In this document: positions 15,794 through 22,050 of the stretch, piece by piece
Layout of the letters: each line of letters opens with the position of its first letter
Position numbering within the stretch: position 1 is the stretch's first letter
Assembly: GCF_024297185.1 (NCBI RefSeq)
Contig: NZ_JANCTD010000008.1
Coordinates: 62,001-126,000, forward strand
DNA length: 64,000 nucleotides
DNA from: Lewinella sp. JB7
GTDB taxonomy: Bacteria; Bacteroidota; Bacteroidia; Chitinophagales; Saprospiraceae
Direction: 5' to 3'
Made by a program: the position numbers and the translations under genes
Notes under the pieces: generated by a model
Told to the model about the DNA's origin: nothing
Databases searched by the model: none
The model's input: the letters and a program-made list of their open reading frames with translations, nothing else

Positions 15794-16507
15794 ATGCGAA
15801 TACTGCTTATCCTAATGTTGTTGGGTGTTTCTGTTTTAGGTTCCTCTCAGACTAAGGAACTCGAACTTTTAGCACTTAAAGACAGAGTAGAAAGGGGTGA
15901 ATTGTCGCCCGAAGAGTTCCGAGGGATGGCCCAACAATTAAGTAAGCTGATGACTGATATGGGGGGGTACCCCCACTTTCCAGTTGATAGTTCAGGGACT
16001 ATAAAGTTAGGGGGACTAATAGAAACAAACTTGCCCAGGAACCAATCGCTGCGCAGGCTTAAGGAGTGGTCAGCAATTCATAGCAACAACTATGATGAAT
16101 ATTCGCAGTACGTAGACGAGGAGCATGGCCGACTGATTGTGAAGCATGTATCGCCACTGTTGTACTCAAAGTCAATCCCAACGCTCTTTGGCTTAGCTCA
16201 AACTGAAGAAGTCCAAACAGTTTTTATTAGTTACACCATGAGTGTATATGTCAAGGACGGCTTGGTCAAGCTTGAGTTTCTAGCTCCATCTTATTCTTTA
16301 CGCAAAACCATATCCGGGACGCAGGGGGGGACATCAAACGTCCAAGTTTCAAATTATGTAGACTCGCTTTTCCCAATCACAAATCAAAATCCTAGGGAGT
16401 GGAAGAATCAACTTGAAAAAGCCAGCGCGCTTATCGATGAGCTAGAAGCTCTGAAAAGAAGTATGAAGATGTACTTAGATAGGACAGAGGCGGATTACGG
16501 CTTTTGA
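15794..16507 (+). CDS. Secreted protein with DUF4468/TBP-like domain, prophage moron
   Basis: 237 residues. Residues 1-17 (MRILLILMLLGVSVLGS) form a signal peptide. A short helical spacer is followed by a domain at about 65-170 (GTIKLGGLIETNLPRNQSLRRLKEWSA through EHGRLIVKHVSPLLY to MSVYVKDGLVKLEF). This resembles DUF4468, a TBP-like fold found in secreted Bacteroidota proteins. A coiled-coil tail (LEKASALIDELEALKRSMKM) closes it. The gene is clearly AT-richer than the phage genes around it and has its own -7 box, as expected for a gene expressed from the lysogen. The family match is by eye. Confidence 0.55.
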   Translation: MRILLILMLLGVSVLGSSQTKELELLALKDRVERGELSPEEFRGMAQQLSKLMTDMGGYPHFPVDSSGTIKLGGLIETNLPRNQSLRRLKEWSAIHSNNYDEYSQYVDEEHGRLIVKHVSPLLYSKSIPTLFGLAQTEEVQTVFISYTMSVYVKDGLVKLEFLAPSYSLRKTISGTQGGTSNVQVSNYVDSLFPITNQNPREWKNQLEKASALIDELEALKRSMKMYLDRTEADYGF

Positions 16508-16557
16508 TGCAACAATTTGTTTTGCATACACCCTGTTTCTAACAATATATTAATACA

Positions 16558-16578
16558 GTGTTGTAGTATTAACAACAC
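16558..16578 (+). promoter_or_regulatory. Operator-like palindrome before the 246-residue gene
   Basis: Perfect 7-bp arms GTGTTGT and ACAACAC lie around AGTATTA, 20 nt upstream of the -7 box at 16598. This is a suitable place for a dimeric regulator to bind. Confidence 0.45.
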
Positions 16579-16597
16579 AAATCTGATGCTGTAGACT

Positions 16598-16605
16598 TAC
16601 TTTTG
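16598..16605 (+). promoter_or_regulatory. -7 box of the 246-residue gene
   Basis: TACTTTTG matches TAnnTTTG and ends 19 nt before the TTG start at 16625. The upstream -33 element is not evident. Confidence 0.45.
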
Positions 16606-16624
16606 CTCACAAACCTACCCAGTT

Positions 16625-17365
16625 TTGAGCAACTCAACCAAACCAATTTTAAACCCAGAGGCAGATAAGGAACTTGTGACGGTCTTAATCCATAACATAG
16701 CTCTCGCCATGGAAAAAGACTACAAGCAACAGGCAAAAAGCGGATTCCGGACCACAAACTTTAGCCTTAGCGAATTCAACCGCCTTGTCCACAACACCTA
16801 TTCCCTTAGTAATAAGCAAACCCTTACCTATGGTAAGTCAATCGGAAAAAAGATACTACAGGGAAGAAAGCTTAATAAAACCGATAGCTACATTGGGTCG
16901 ACCGACCTGGAGAATGTTTGTCGGTTCCTTCTAGTTGATCAAGGTAGTCTTGGGTGGAAAAATGTCCGTCAGGCCATTGAAGAGATGGAGGGAGAGGGGG
17001 TAGAAAATAACTTCAAGGATCTTCTTAAGCTTGAGCCAGTAGACATAGATAGCCAGATCGAATCAATTGCGAAGGAGGCTATGACTGCCCTTAGATCTAA
17101 ACCGGGTAGGGTTGCTCCAATTTTACGAGATCTGGCCAACATAATCGAGCCGTTGGAAGACCAGCGAGCCTATCTAATCGCGCAGAATGCCCAAATGGCA
17201 TCGCGTAATCAGGAACTTGAACAGGCGATTAAACGTGTTCAAACGGCATTGTCCCGTCTTCAAGCTGGCATACATGTTGAACAGGACCCAGAAAGGAAGG
17301 CCTATTTACAAAAGGTGTTAAAGTCTTTCAAACAAAAAGTTTTTAATATTGATTCCGGGCGTTAA
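16625..17365 (+). CDS. Helical cytoplasmic protein of the moron cassette
   Basis: 246 residues from a TTG at 16625 (the next ATG is at 16709). The N-terminal half is helical with a possible DNA- or RNA-binding segment (FSLSEFNRLVHNTYSLSNKQ, YGKSIGKKILQGRKLNKTDS). From about 180 a coiled coil runs (QRAYLIAQNAQMASRNQELE, AIKRVQTALSRLQAG) to a basic end. There is no membrane segment. AT-rich, with its own -7 box and an upstream palindrome. No family is recognised. A repressor or an anti-phage effector would both fit the setting, and neither is shown. Confidence 0.5.
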   Translation: MSNSTKPILNPEADKELVTVLIHNIALAMEKDYKQQAKSGFRTTNFSLSEFNRLVHNTYSLSNKQTLTYGKSIGKKILQGRKLNKTDSYIGSTDLENVCRFLLVDQGSLGWKNVRQAIEEMEGEGVENNFKDLLKLEPVDIDSQIESIAKEAMTALRSKPGRVAPILRDLANIIEPLEDQRAYLIAQNAQMASRNQELEQAIKRVQTALSRLQAGIHVEQDPERKAYLQKVLKSFKQKVFNIDSGR

Positions 17366-17382
17366 AACGTATGATTTGGGAC

Positions 17383-17390
17383 TATATTTG
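17383..17390 (+). promoter_or_regulatory. -7 box of the 53-residue gene
   Basis: TATATTTG matches TAnnTTTG and lies 17 nt before the ATG at 17408. Confidence 0.45.
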
Positions 17391-17407
17391 TCTGAATCAT
17401 TCGTGAC

Positions 17408-17569
17408 ATGGAAGACACTGTAGAACGCACATCCAACCTAGACTCACCTAACACTGCCGAGTCAATACAACCTCTCCAGGATAACCTATACCTAATTGAA
17501 TCATACACCGCTTTAGCGGAAGAGATCGAGGCGTTTTGTGATGAGGAAGGTTTAATACGATCGACTTAA
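17408..17569 (+). CDS. 53-residue acidic small protein, end of the moron cassette
   Basis: The ATG at 17408 reads MEDTVERTSNLDSPNTAESI and ends EAFCDEEGLIRST. The protein is strongly acidic, with a C-terminal amphipathic helix (YTALAEEIEAFCDEEG). It has a separate -7 box and its stop codon overlaps the first bases of the right inverted repeat. It could be a DNA-mimic or antitoxin-like partner of the basic 246-residue protein, but nothing shows this. Confidence 0.4.
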   Translation: MEDTVERTSNLDSPNTAESIQPLQDNLYLIESYTALAEEIEAFCDEEGLIRST

Positions 17570-17592
17570 TTATATCGTTTTATTTGCATTAT
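17568..17592 (-). repeat. Inverted copy of the cassette-end repeat
   Basis: 17568-17586 is identical to the reverse complement of 15719-15737 over 19 nt. Similarity continues with one mismatch to about 17591 (ATTA). Together with 15703-15737 it brackets the three AT-rich genes. Confidence 0.7.
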
Positions 17593-17613
17593 TGTATTAA
17601 CGCCGCTACCTTG

Positions 17614-17727
17614 CACCCGTGAAGGATGGCACCTTTGCGGCTAGCGGGTGTAGATGAAGAACTTCCGGGTGAAGATTGGGCCTGCCATCCCATGCGACAC
17701 TTCCCCCGGTCCCTGCTTAGCCGCAAA
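17614..17727 (+). ncRNA. Candidate structured RNA or leader upstream of the replication operon
   Basis: A gene-free stretch contains several perfect complementary segments: CACCCG (17614-17619) with CGGGTG (17645-17650 or 17666-17671), GGATGGC (17624-17630) with GCCATCC (17684-17690), and TTTGCGGCTA (17634-17643) with TAGCCGCAAA (17718-17727). The last two interleave, so they would form either a pseudoknot or alternative structures. A strong terminator follows 3 nt later. This suits a small RNA or an attenuator; promoter and identity are unknown. Confidence 0.4.
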
Positions 17728-17730
17728 ACG

Positions 17731-17772
17731 ACGCCACCCTTCGGAATCCTTCCGGGGTGGCGTTCGCTTTTT
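17731..17772 (+). terminator. Rho-independent terminator after the candidate RNA
   Basis: Stem ACGCCACCC (17731-17739) with GGGTGGCGT (17755-17763), 9 perfect pairs, with TTTTT at 17768-17772. It precedes the first gene of the replication operon by 14 nt. Confidence 0.75.
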
Positions 17773-17786
17773 GTGCGCGGGCCCCG

Positions 17787-18032
17787 GTGCAAACCATCCA
17801 GCCCGTGGCCCAGCAGCAAGACCCTATTCCCCTCCCTCCCCCTCCATCAGCGTGTAACGTCGACGTGTTCCTCCTGGGCGTCTGGCGGCGAACGTACTAT
17901 GCCCTGGCGCGCAAGCACGCCGAAGAGCTACGGGCCAACCGCCGGGCCAAGGGGATCCGTTCCAGCGTGCTCAGCGCCGCGCGGGAGTACTGCGACATAC
18001 TCGATCGCATCAATAACGCCGGGTCATGCTGA
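17787..18032 (+). CDS. Small helical protein at the head of the replication operon
   Basis: The GTG at 17787 gives 81 residues; a GTG at 17757 lies inside the terminator stem and is rejected. After a Pro/Gln-rich start it has a basic helical region (VDVFLLGVWRRTYYALARKH, then EELRANRRAKGIRSSVLSAA). It overlaps the next gene by 7 nt (ATGCTGA), so coupling is likely. Function unknown. Confidence 0.4.
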   Translation: MQTIQPVAQQQDPIPLPPPPSACNVDVFLLGVWRRTYYALARKHAEELRANRRAKGIRSSVLSAAREYCDILDRINNAGSC

Positions 18033-18490
18033 ACGTAAACGCCAGACTACTGGAGGCGTGTGACGAGAAGGGAACCTGCTACTTGCGAAAGCCCTTAGGA
18101 GCAGTAAAACCCTTTATCATGAATCCACAATTACGGCAACACGATGGGATAGGAGCAGTCATCAGAGCTCTAAACAGCCGCCCCCTTCAGGAGTGTCCTG
18201 ACGAAGTACCGGGAATTTATCTCCTATTCGACCAGGATGCCCTTGTCTACATCGGAATGACGATGGCCGGTCCGAGCAGAGTCAGTGAGCACGCCGGTAA
18301 GAAACAGTTTACTCACTTCAAATACTTGCCTCTTCCGGGGATGGAAGCTACCAACCTATGCGCCATTGAGTCCATACTCATCAGCCTCTACAGCCCTGTA
18401 TACAATAGCTCACTTAACCTGGACAAGAAATACGTCCGCTTCGCCAACGCCATAAAGAATTTGGAAGGTTCTCTTCTTCAAAATAAATGA
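18026..18490 (+). CDS. GIY-YIG domain protein
   Basis: 154 residues from 18026 (an ATG at 18119 is a credible alternative that keeps the whole domain). The domain runs from GIY (63-65) in PGIYLLFDQDALVYIGMT, with YIG at 75-77. It continues through SRVSEHA (Arg85, His89), Glu115 in CAIESILISLYSP and Asn127 in PVYNSS, which fits the metal-binding Glu and active-site Asn of GIY-YIG nucleases. Such small proteins are phage-borne structure-specific or homing-like nucleases. It heads the replication operon, so a role in resolving phage replication or recombination intermediates is possible. Confidence 0.7.
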   Translation: MLNVNARLLEACDEKGTCYLRKPLGAVKPFIMNPQLRQHDGIGAVIRALNSRPLQECPDEVPGIYLLFDQDALVYIGMTMAGPSRVSEHAGKKQFTHFKYLPLPGMEATNLCAIESILISLYSPVYNSSLNLDKKYVRFANAIKNLEGSLLQNK

Positions 18491-18497
18491 AAACCCT

Positions 18498-18824
18498 ATG
18501 CAAAATTCCATCACACTCAATCAGCCGTTCACGCTTGAATTCTCGCTCACTCTAAGCGAGGCGATCGTCTTTGACCATTTAGTGAGCAGAATACGCAGGG
18601 TCCGACATGATGCGGTCTTTCGCGAGTTGAATTTTTGGGAAGTAAACCGAGAAGATGCTTGTCGGTATCTGCCGGTAGTTACCGACAAGCCAGATACGAT
18701 GTACCGCCTGTTCCGAGCCCTTCAGAGGAAGGAACTCTGCCAGATTGAGAGCATTAAGGGACACGACTACATTCACATAGATGCGGGTCTGATCGCGAAG
18801 TGGCGGTCTCTGCTGGGTAAGTAA
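18498..18824 (+). CDS. Winged-helix-like early protein, possibly related to the initiator N-terminus
   Basis: 108 residues. LTLSEAIVFDHLVSRIRRVR, then a linker, then DTMYRLFRALQRKELCQIESIKGHDYIHI give the H2-H3-wing pattern of a winged helix. The opening resembles the N-terminus of the next protein (LSLTPNDYCVLDVYYQ), so the two may be related copies. Lies 12 nt before the initiator gene. Probably a DNA-binding regulator or replication accessory factor. Confidence 0.5.
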   Translation: MQNSITLNQPFTLEFSLTLSEAIVFDHLVSRIRRVRHDAVFRELNFWEVNREDACRYLPVVTDKPDTMYRLFRALQRKELCQIESIKGHDYIHIDAGLIAKWRSLLGK

Positions 18825-18836
18825 AGGCTGAAGGTC

Positions 18837-19859
18837 ATGAACTGGAGGTACACCAACATTCTACACGGTCCGCGGCTGCTGTTAAGTCTTACGCCCAACG
18901 ATTACTGCGTTCTGGACGTGTATTACCAAACGCAGTCCAGCCCGCGTTACGGCGTCGATGGGTGGGCGGAAAACACCTATGCGCAGGTGGCCACTTTCCT
19001 GGGGTTCAGTAAAGGGGCTATTCACGCGATGGTATCGCGCTTCGTTGAGCGAGGCCTGATGGAGGTGAACCCAGCTAATCCCAAGCAGAAGCGGACTACC
19101 CCTGCCTGGTACGGTGTCGCTTATGAGGACGTTCAAAAAATGAACGCGGGCCGTGTCCTTGGGGAAATCCCCGTTCAAAAAGTGAACGCAGACGTTCAGA
19201 TATTGAACGAGGACGTTCAAAAAGTGAACGCGGACCGTTCAAATATTGAACGCCATACAGAAGAATATAAAGTAGAATATAAAGGGAATGTAAAGGGAAA
19301 GCTGGCTGGCGCGCGAGGAAATCGAAATTTCGATTTGGACGAGATCGCCGACCTCGACCGTCAGTGCGCCGCTGACGCCCTCCAAAAAAGTTCCGCGAAA
19401 AAAGGTTCCGCGCCGTCCGCCGGTTCCGGAGTGATTCGCCCGCTGGCTTCCGCCGCCCTGCTCAGCAAGAGCGACGCCATGGACATGCTCGAGATCTACT
19501 TCGAGGGCGAGCGTGGTCAGCAGGTTTGGGACAGGATCCGCACGGGCGCCGGGGCGGGGGAGGGGGAGCTGATCGAGCCCTACCTGTCCGTGCAAGCCAT
19601 GGTCGAGACCATCGACAACCCCGAGGTCTGGAGCGTCATCGGCACCGCCGTCAAAGCTCTGCCGGGCTTTGCCGCCGTCCAACTCACCAAGGAACGCACC
19701 GCCCGCCGCCGCGAGCAGCTTGAGCTGGCCCGCGTCGAATCTCAAAACCACCAACGCCAGCCGCATGAACGCAACCAGCGCAAGCCCTCCCGCCCCGGAG
19801 ACGATCCACGTAACCCCACAACCCCCGTCGACTATGCCGCCCCCCTCGACTTCGGCTGA
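18837..19859 (+). CDS. Phage replication initiator (lambda O-like) containing the origin
   Basis: 340 residues. A winged helix occupies about 18-90 (TPNDYCVLDVYYQ, YAQVATFLGFSKGAIHAMVS, RFVERGLMEVNP). Residues about 98-139 are encoded by 17-bp palindromes and read as 7-residue repeats (VQKMNAG, VQKVNAD, VQILNED, VQKVNAD). A hydrophilic linker and a helical C-terminal half follow (LLSKSDAMDMLEIYFEGERG, PYLSVQAMVETI), and then a basic tail. The next gene codes for a DnaC/IstB-like AAA+ protein, so the order matches O-ori-P of lambda: origin inside the initiator gene, then the loader. Sequence similarity to O itself is not claimed. Confidence 0.65.
   Translation: MNWRYTNILHGPRLLLSLTPNDYCVLDVYYQTQSSPRYGVDGWAENTYAQVATFLGFSKGAIHAMVSRFVERGLMEVNPANPKQKRTTPAWYGVAYEDVQKMNAGRVLGEIPVQKVNADVQILNEDVQKVNADRSNIERHTEEYKVEYKGNVKGKLAGARGNRNFDLDEIADLDRQCAADALQKSSAKKGSAPSAGSGVIRPLASAALLSKSDAMDMLEIYFEGERGQQVWDRIRTGAGAGEGELIEPYLSVQAMVETIDNPEVWSVIGTAVKALPGFAAVQLTKERTARRREQLELARVESQNHQRQPHERNQRKPSRPGDDPRNPTTPVDYAAPLDFG
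19130..19252 (+). repeat. Five palindromic iterons of a presumptive phage origin
   Basis: CGTTCA-N5-TGAACG occurs at 19130-19146, 19172-19188, 19193-19209, 19214-19230 and 19236-19252 with perfect arms in every copy. Start-to-start steps are 42 (a degenerate copy sits in between), 21, 21 and 22 bp, about two helical turns. The final 22-bp step shifts the reading frame, yet the palindrome is intact, so the DNA rather than the protein is conserved. Confidence 0.85.
19263..19295 (+). other. A+T-rich repeat tract, candidate unwinding element
   Basis: GAATATAAAG at 19263-19272 and 19275-19284 and GAATGTAAAG at 19286-19295 are direct repeats 11-12 bp apart, beginning 10 nt after the last iteron. 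Their position and composition are those of an origin unwinding element in otherwise GC-rich DNA. Confidence 0.65.
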
Positions 19860-20808
19860 TACCCAAACCTTCGGCCCCCTGAAGCGCAAGATGCTCGATG
19901 CCGGCCACGGTACTCCGGAGCAGCAGGCAGCCTACCGCGAGTGGAAGGCCGCCCGGGCCCGCCGCCTGGAAGAGCGCCGCCTGCAGGACGAAGTGAAGTT
20001 CCTGGAAAAGTGTGAGCAGCTGGACCTGAAGCGCTCGGATAAGGAGCTGATCCTCCAGGCCTCAAAGGCGCGCATGCACCGCACACTCAACCGCCGCTAC
20101 GTGGGCCGCAGGGTTGACGCCGCCGATGCCTACCAGGCCGCCCGGCAGTTGATTTACATGGCCTACCAGCGCCTGGTGATGGACCGCACTGGCGCACCGC
20201 CCGCCTTCACCGGGCGCCAGGAGATCATCACCCTGCTCCACCGGTTGGCCCACTGGCTGGTGGGCGATGAGATCTGCACCTGCCCCGAGCCGGTGGACTG
20301 CATCCCGGTACTGAAGTCGGTCCTCGTCTACGGCCCCCCGGGCAATGGGAAGAGCACCGTGGCCGAAGCCGCGGCGGTGGCCAGCGTGCAGCTCTCCCAC
20401 GCCTACGACACCGGCATGCGGCTGGGTTACCGCAACTTCGACAACGTGATGATGACCATCCGGACCAGTCAGTCGCTGGCGCCCGTGGAAGAACTCTGCC
20501 GCTCATCGCTGGTGCTGGATGAGATCCGCGAAAATCACCTCACTTACACCCACTACGGGGACCGGGTGAGCCTGATGTACGACCTGCTCATGGTCCGCTA
20601 CCAAAACTGGGTGCGCGACGGCGTGCAAACCGTCATTACCTCCAACCTGCGCCCCGACGACCTGGCCCGGGAGCTGGAGAGAAACGAAACCACTCCCCGC
20701 CTGACCGACCGCCTGATCGAGCAGTACGAAATGGTGGCGATGCGGGGAGATTCTTTTCGGCGCCGGGTATCCGCTGCGTCCGCCGGTCCAAACCTCCCCG
20801 CCGAATGA
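19834..20808 (+). CDS. AAA+ ATPase, DnaC/IstB-like helicase loader
   Basis: The ATG at 19834 gives 324 residues; the frame is open upstream and other ATGs (19765, 19891) are possible. The N-terminal 100 residues are charged and helical. The AAA+ core starts near 160: Walker A GPPGNGKST (about 167-175), Walker B SLVLDEI (about 224-230), sensor VITSNLRPDDLARELE. This arrangement is typical of DnaC/DnaI/IstB-type proteins that load the replicative helicase. It overlaps the initiator gene by 26 nt. In lambda the P protein occupies this place. Confidence 0.7.
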   Translation: MPPPSTSADTQTFGPLKRKMLDAGHGTPEQQAAYREWKAARARRLEERRLQDEVKFLEKCEQLDLKRSDKELILQASKARMHRTLNRRYVGRRVDAADAYQAARQLIYMAYQRLVMDRTGAPPAFTGRQEIITLLHRLAHWLVGDEICTCPEPVDCIPVLKSVLVYGPPGNGKSTVAEAAAVASVQLSHAYDTGMRLGYRNFDNVMMTIRTSQSLAPVEELCRSSLVLDEIRENHLTYTHYGDRVSLMYDLLMVRYQNWVRDGVQTVITSNLRPDDLARELERNETTPRLTDRLIEQYEMVAMRGDSFRRRVSAASAGPNLPAE

Positions 20809-21053
20809 TCCAGCTGCACCCTACCGACTTTCTGGTGCTTTGCATTCTCGCCCTGGAGGGCGCGCACCAATTCCCCGACCTCTGCGCCTGGTTCGGCGAC
20901 GCCCATCGCGGTACGCTGTACGAGGGGGTACCCCGGCTTCGCAAGGCTGGTTTTATCTACTGCCAACACCGCACGGCCCGGTACGACGTCACGGCGGCCG
21001 GCCGCGAACTCTTCAACCACCGCCGCGAGCGGATCAAACTGATTCCTGTATGA
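20805..21053 (+). CDS. Small winged-helix protein
   Basis: 82 residues, PadR/ArsR-like pattern: LHPTDFLVLCILALEGAHQF, then RGTLYEGVPRLRKAGFIYCQ and a wing HRTARYDVTAAGRELF. ATGA overlap with the loader gene and again with the next gene. Probably an early transcription regulator. Confidence 0.6.
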   Translation: MIQLHPTDFLVLCILALEGAHQFPDLCAWFGDAHRGTLYEGVPRLRKAGFIYCQHRTARYDVTAAGRELFNHRRERIKLIPV

Positions 21054-21436
21054 CCTACCCCCTTATCACCGTACGCACCAGCCGCAAGATCGTGCGTCGC
21101 AGAGATCGTAACACCCGTAGCCGCAAACAACGCCGCCAGGGCAATGAGCTAAGCGTCAGTGGGGTGCTTAAAGCCTACCCCGGCAGTTCCGTGGAGGAGA
21201 TCTCCCGGCGCTCGGGCTTAAGTCCCTGCGTGATCACCAAAACGCTGTTCGAACTGCAGCGCAAGGGCCTGGTGTTCTGCGTAGCGACGCAAGGCTTCTA
21301 CTTCGAAGCGCAACCCTGCTGCACTTTCCTGCACTCTCACCACTACCTGAAAACCAGCCGCGGCTACTCTCTGGAGGAGTTTTGCAACCTCTTCGGTGCC
21401 ACGCCCGCTGCCCACGTTGCTACAATCCCCGAATGA
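21050..21436 (+). CDS. Small winged-helix protein with a basic N-terminus
   Basis: 128 residues from the ATG at 21050; the longer open frame starting at 20840 is a shadow of the previous gene. The N-terminus is strongly basic (TSRKIVRRRDRNTRSRKQRR). A helix-turn-helix follows (SSVEEISRRSGLSPCVITKT, LFELQRKGLVFCVATQG), then an unassigned C-terminal section with a CC pair. Start and stop overlap neighbours by ATGA. Confidence 0.55.
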   Translation: MTYPLITVRTSRKIVRRRDRNTRSRKQRRQGNELSVSGVLKAYPGSSVEEISRRSGLSPCVITKTLFELQRKGLVFCVATQGFYFEAQPCCTFLHSHHYLKTSRGYSLEEFCNLFGATPAAHVATIPE

Positions 21437-21735
21437 TGAATAACGAAGTGGTTGTCCTTTCGCCGGACCAGTTAAGGGAGGTCGTCTCGGCGGCCATGGT
21501 GGATGCGCTGCGCGGTGTCCAGCCTTCTGATCCTAAACCGGACGTCCTGCGCCGACTGACTTACCTGACCACGAATCAAGTGGCCGAGCTTGCGGGCGTC
21601 ACGGCCACTACCGTACGCAACTGGTCAGCTCAAGGATTACTGCGCGTGGGTACGAACGCCCCACAGTCGGAAAAATATCACGTGGACGAGGTGCGGCGCT
21701 TCCTGCTGGACCGATCGCAGCATAGGGTGGGGTAG
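21433..21735 (+). CDS. MerR/excisionase-type helix-turn-helix protein
   Basis: 100 residues from the ATG at 21433, which overlaps the previous stop. A helical N-terminus (SPDQLREVVSAAMVDALRGV) is followed by an HTH_17/MerR-like domain: YLTTNQVAELAGVTATTVRN, then WSAQGLLRVG and a final helix VDEVRRFLL. This architecture is usual for excisionase-like proteins of Bacteroidota mobile elements. It is the last element gene before the tRNA, where excisionase genes often lie. A plain regulator is the alternative. Confidence 0.6.
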   Translation: MMNNEVVVLSPDQLREVVSAAMVDALRGVQPSDPKPDVLRRLTYLTTNQVAELAGVTATTVRNWSAQGLLRVGTNAPQSEKYHVDEVRRFLLDRSQHRVG

Positions 21736-21817
21736 TGGGAAGGAAAATCGGAAGCCGCCGCGGGTGTTCAGAAGCTGATCAATTTGCCACAATCCGTTGG
21801 AAACGTGGGGAATCGAG

Positions 21818-21859
21818 AAGTGTCAGTAAAAGTGTCCGCAAAATGCGTAACTTACTGAC
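21818..21859 (+). other. Candidate integrase/excisionase arm sites beside the attachment site
   Basis: AAGTGTC is repeated at 21818-21824 and 21830-21836, and GTCAGTAA (21822-21829) is inversely repeated as TTACTGAC (21852-21859). The group lies between the excisionase-like gene and the 3' end of the tRNA (21876). Such repeats beside an att core are the usual form of recombinase arm sites. The interval 21736-21875 has no gene. Confidence 0.4.
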
Positions 21860-21875
21860 TATCAATCTCTGTTGT

Positions 21876-21946
21876 GGTCTCGGATGGAATCGAACCATCA
21901 TCGCAGGCTTCGGAAACCTGTATACTATCCGTTGTACTACGAGACC
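21876..21946 (-). tRNA. tRNA-Arg (anticodon CCG)
   Basis: 71 nt. The acceptor GGTCTCG pairs perfectly with CGAGACC. D stem GTAC/GTAT, anticodon stem CAGGT/GCCTG with loop TTCCGAA (anticodon CCG, Arg codon CGG), and T arm GATGG-TTCGATT-CCATC are all in order. CCA is not encoded. Its 3' end faces the phage genes, so it is the likely integration site. The other copy of the core would lie left of the window. Confidence 0.93.
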
Positions 21947-22050
21947 CGGTGCTTTGTCAAGCGGACGCAAAAGTACGGCCCCGGGTTGATATGACCAACT
22001 ACCGAAGCCGAAAAGCGTTGTCCGGGTATCTTTAAAACGCAACCCGCCCC

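Noticed and set aside
1-21875. Mu-like transposable phage
   Set aside because: No transposase, and an initiator/iteron/loader replication block plus a tRNA attachment site point to theta replication and site-specific integration.
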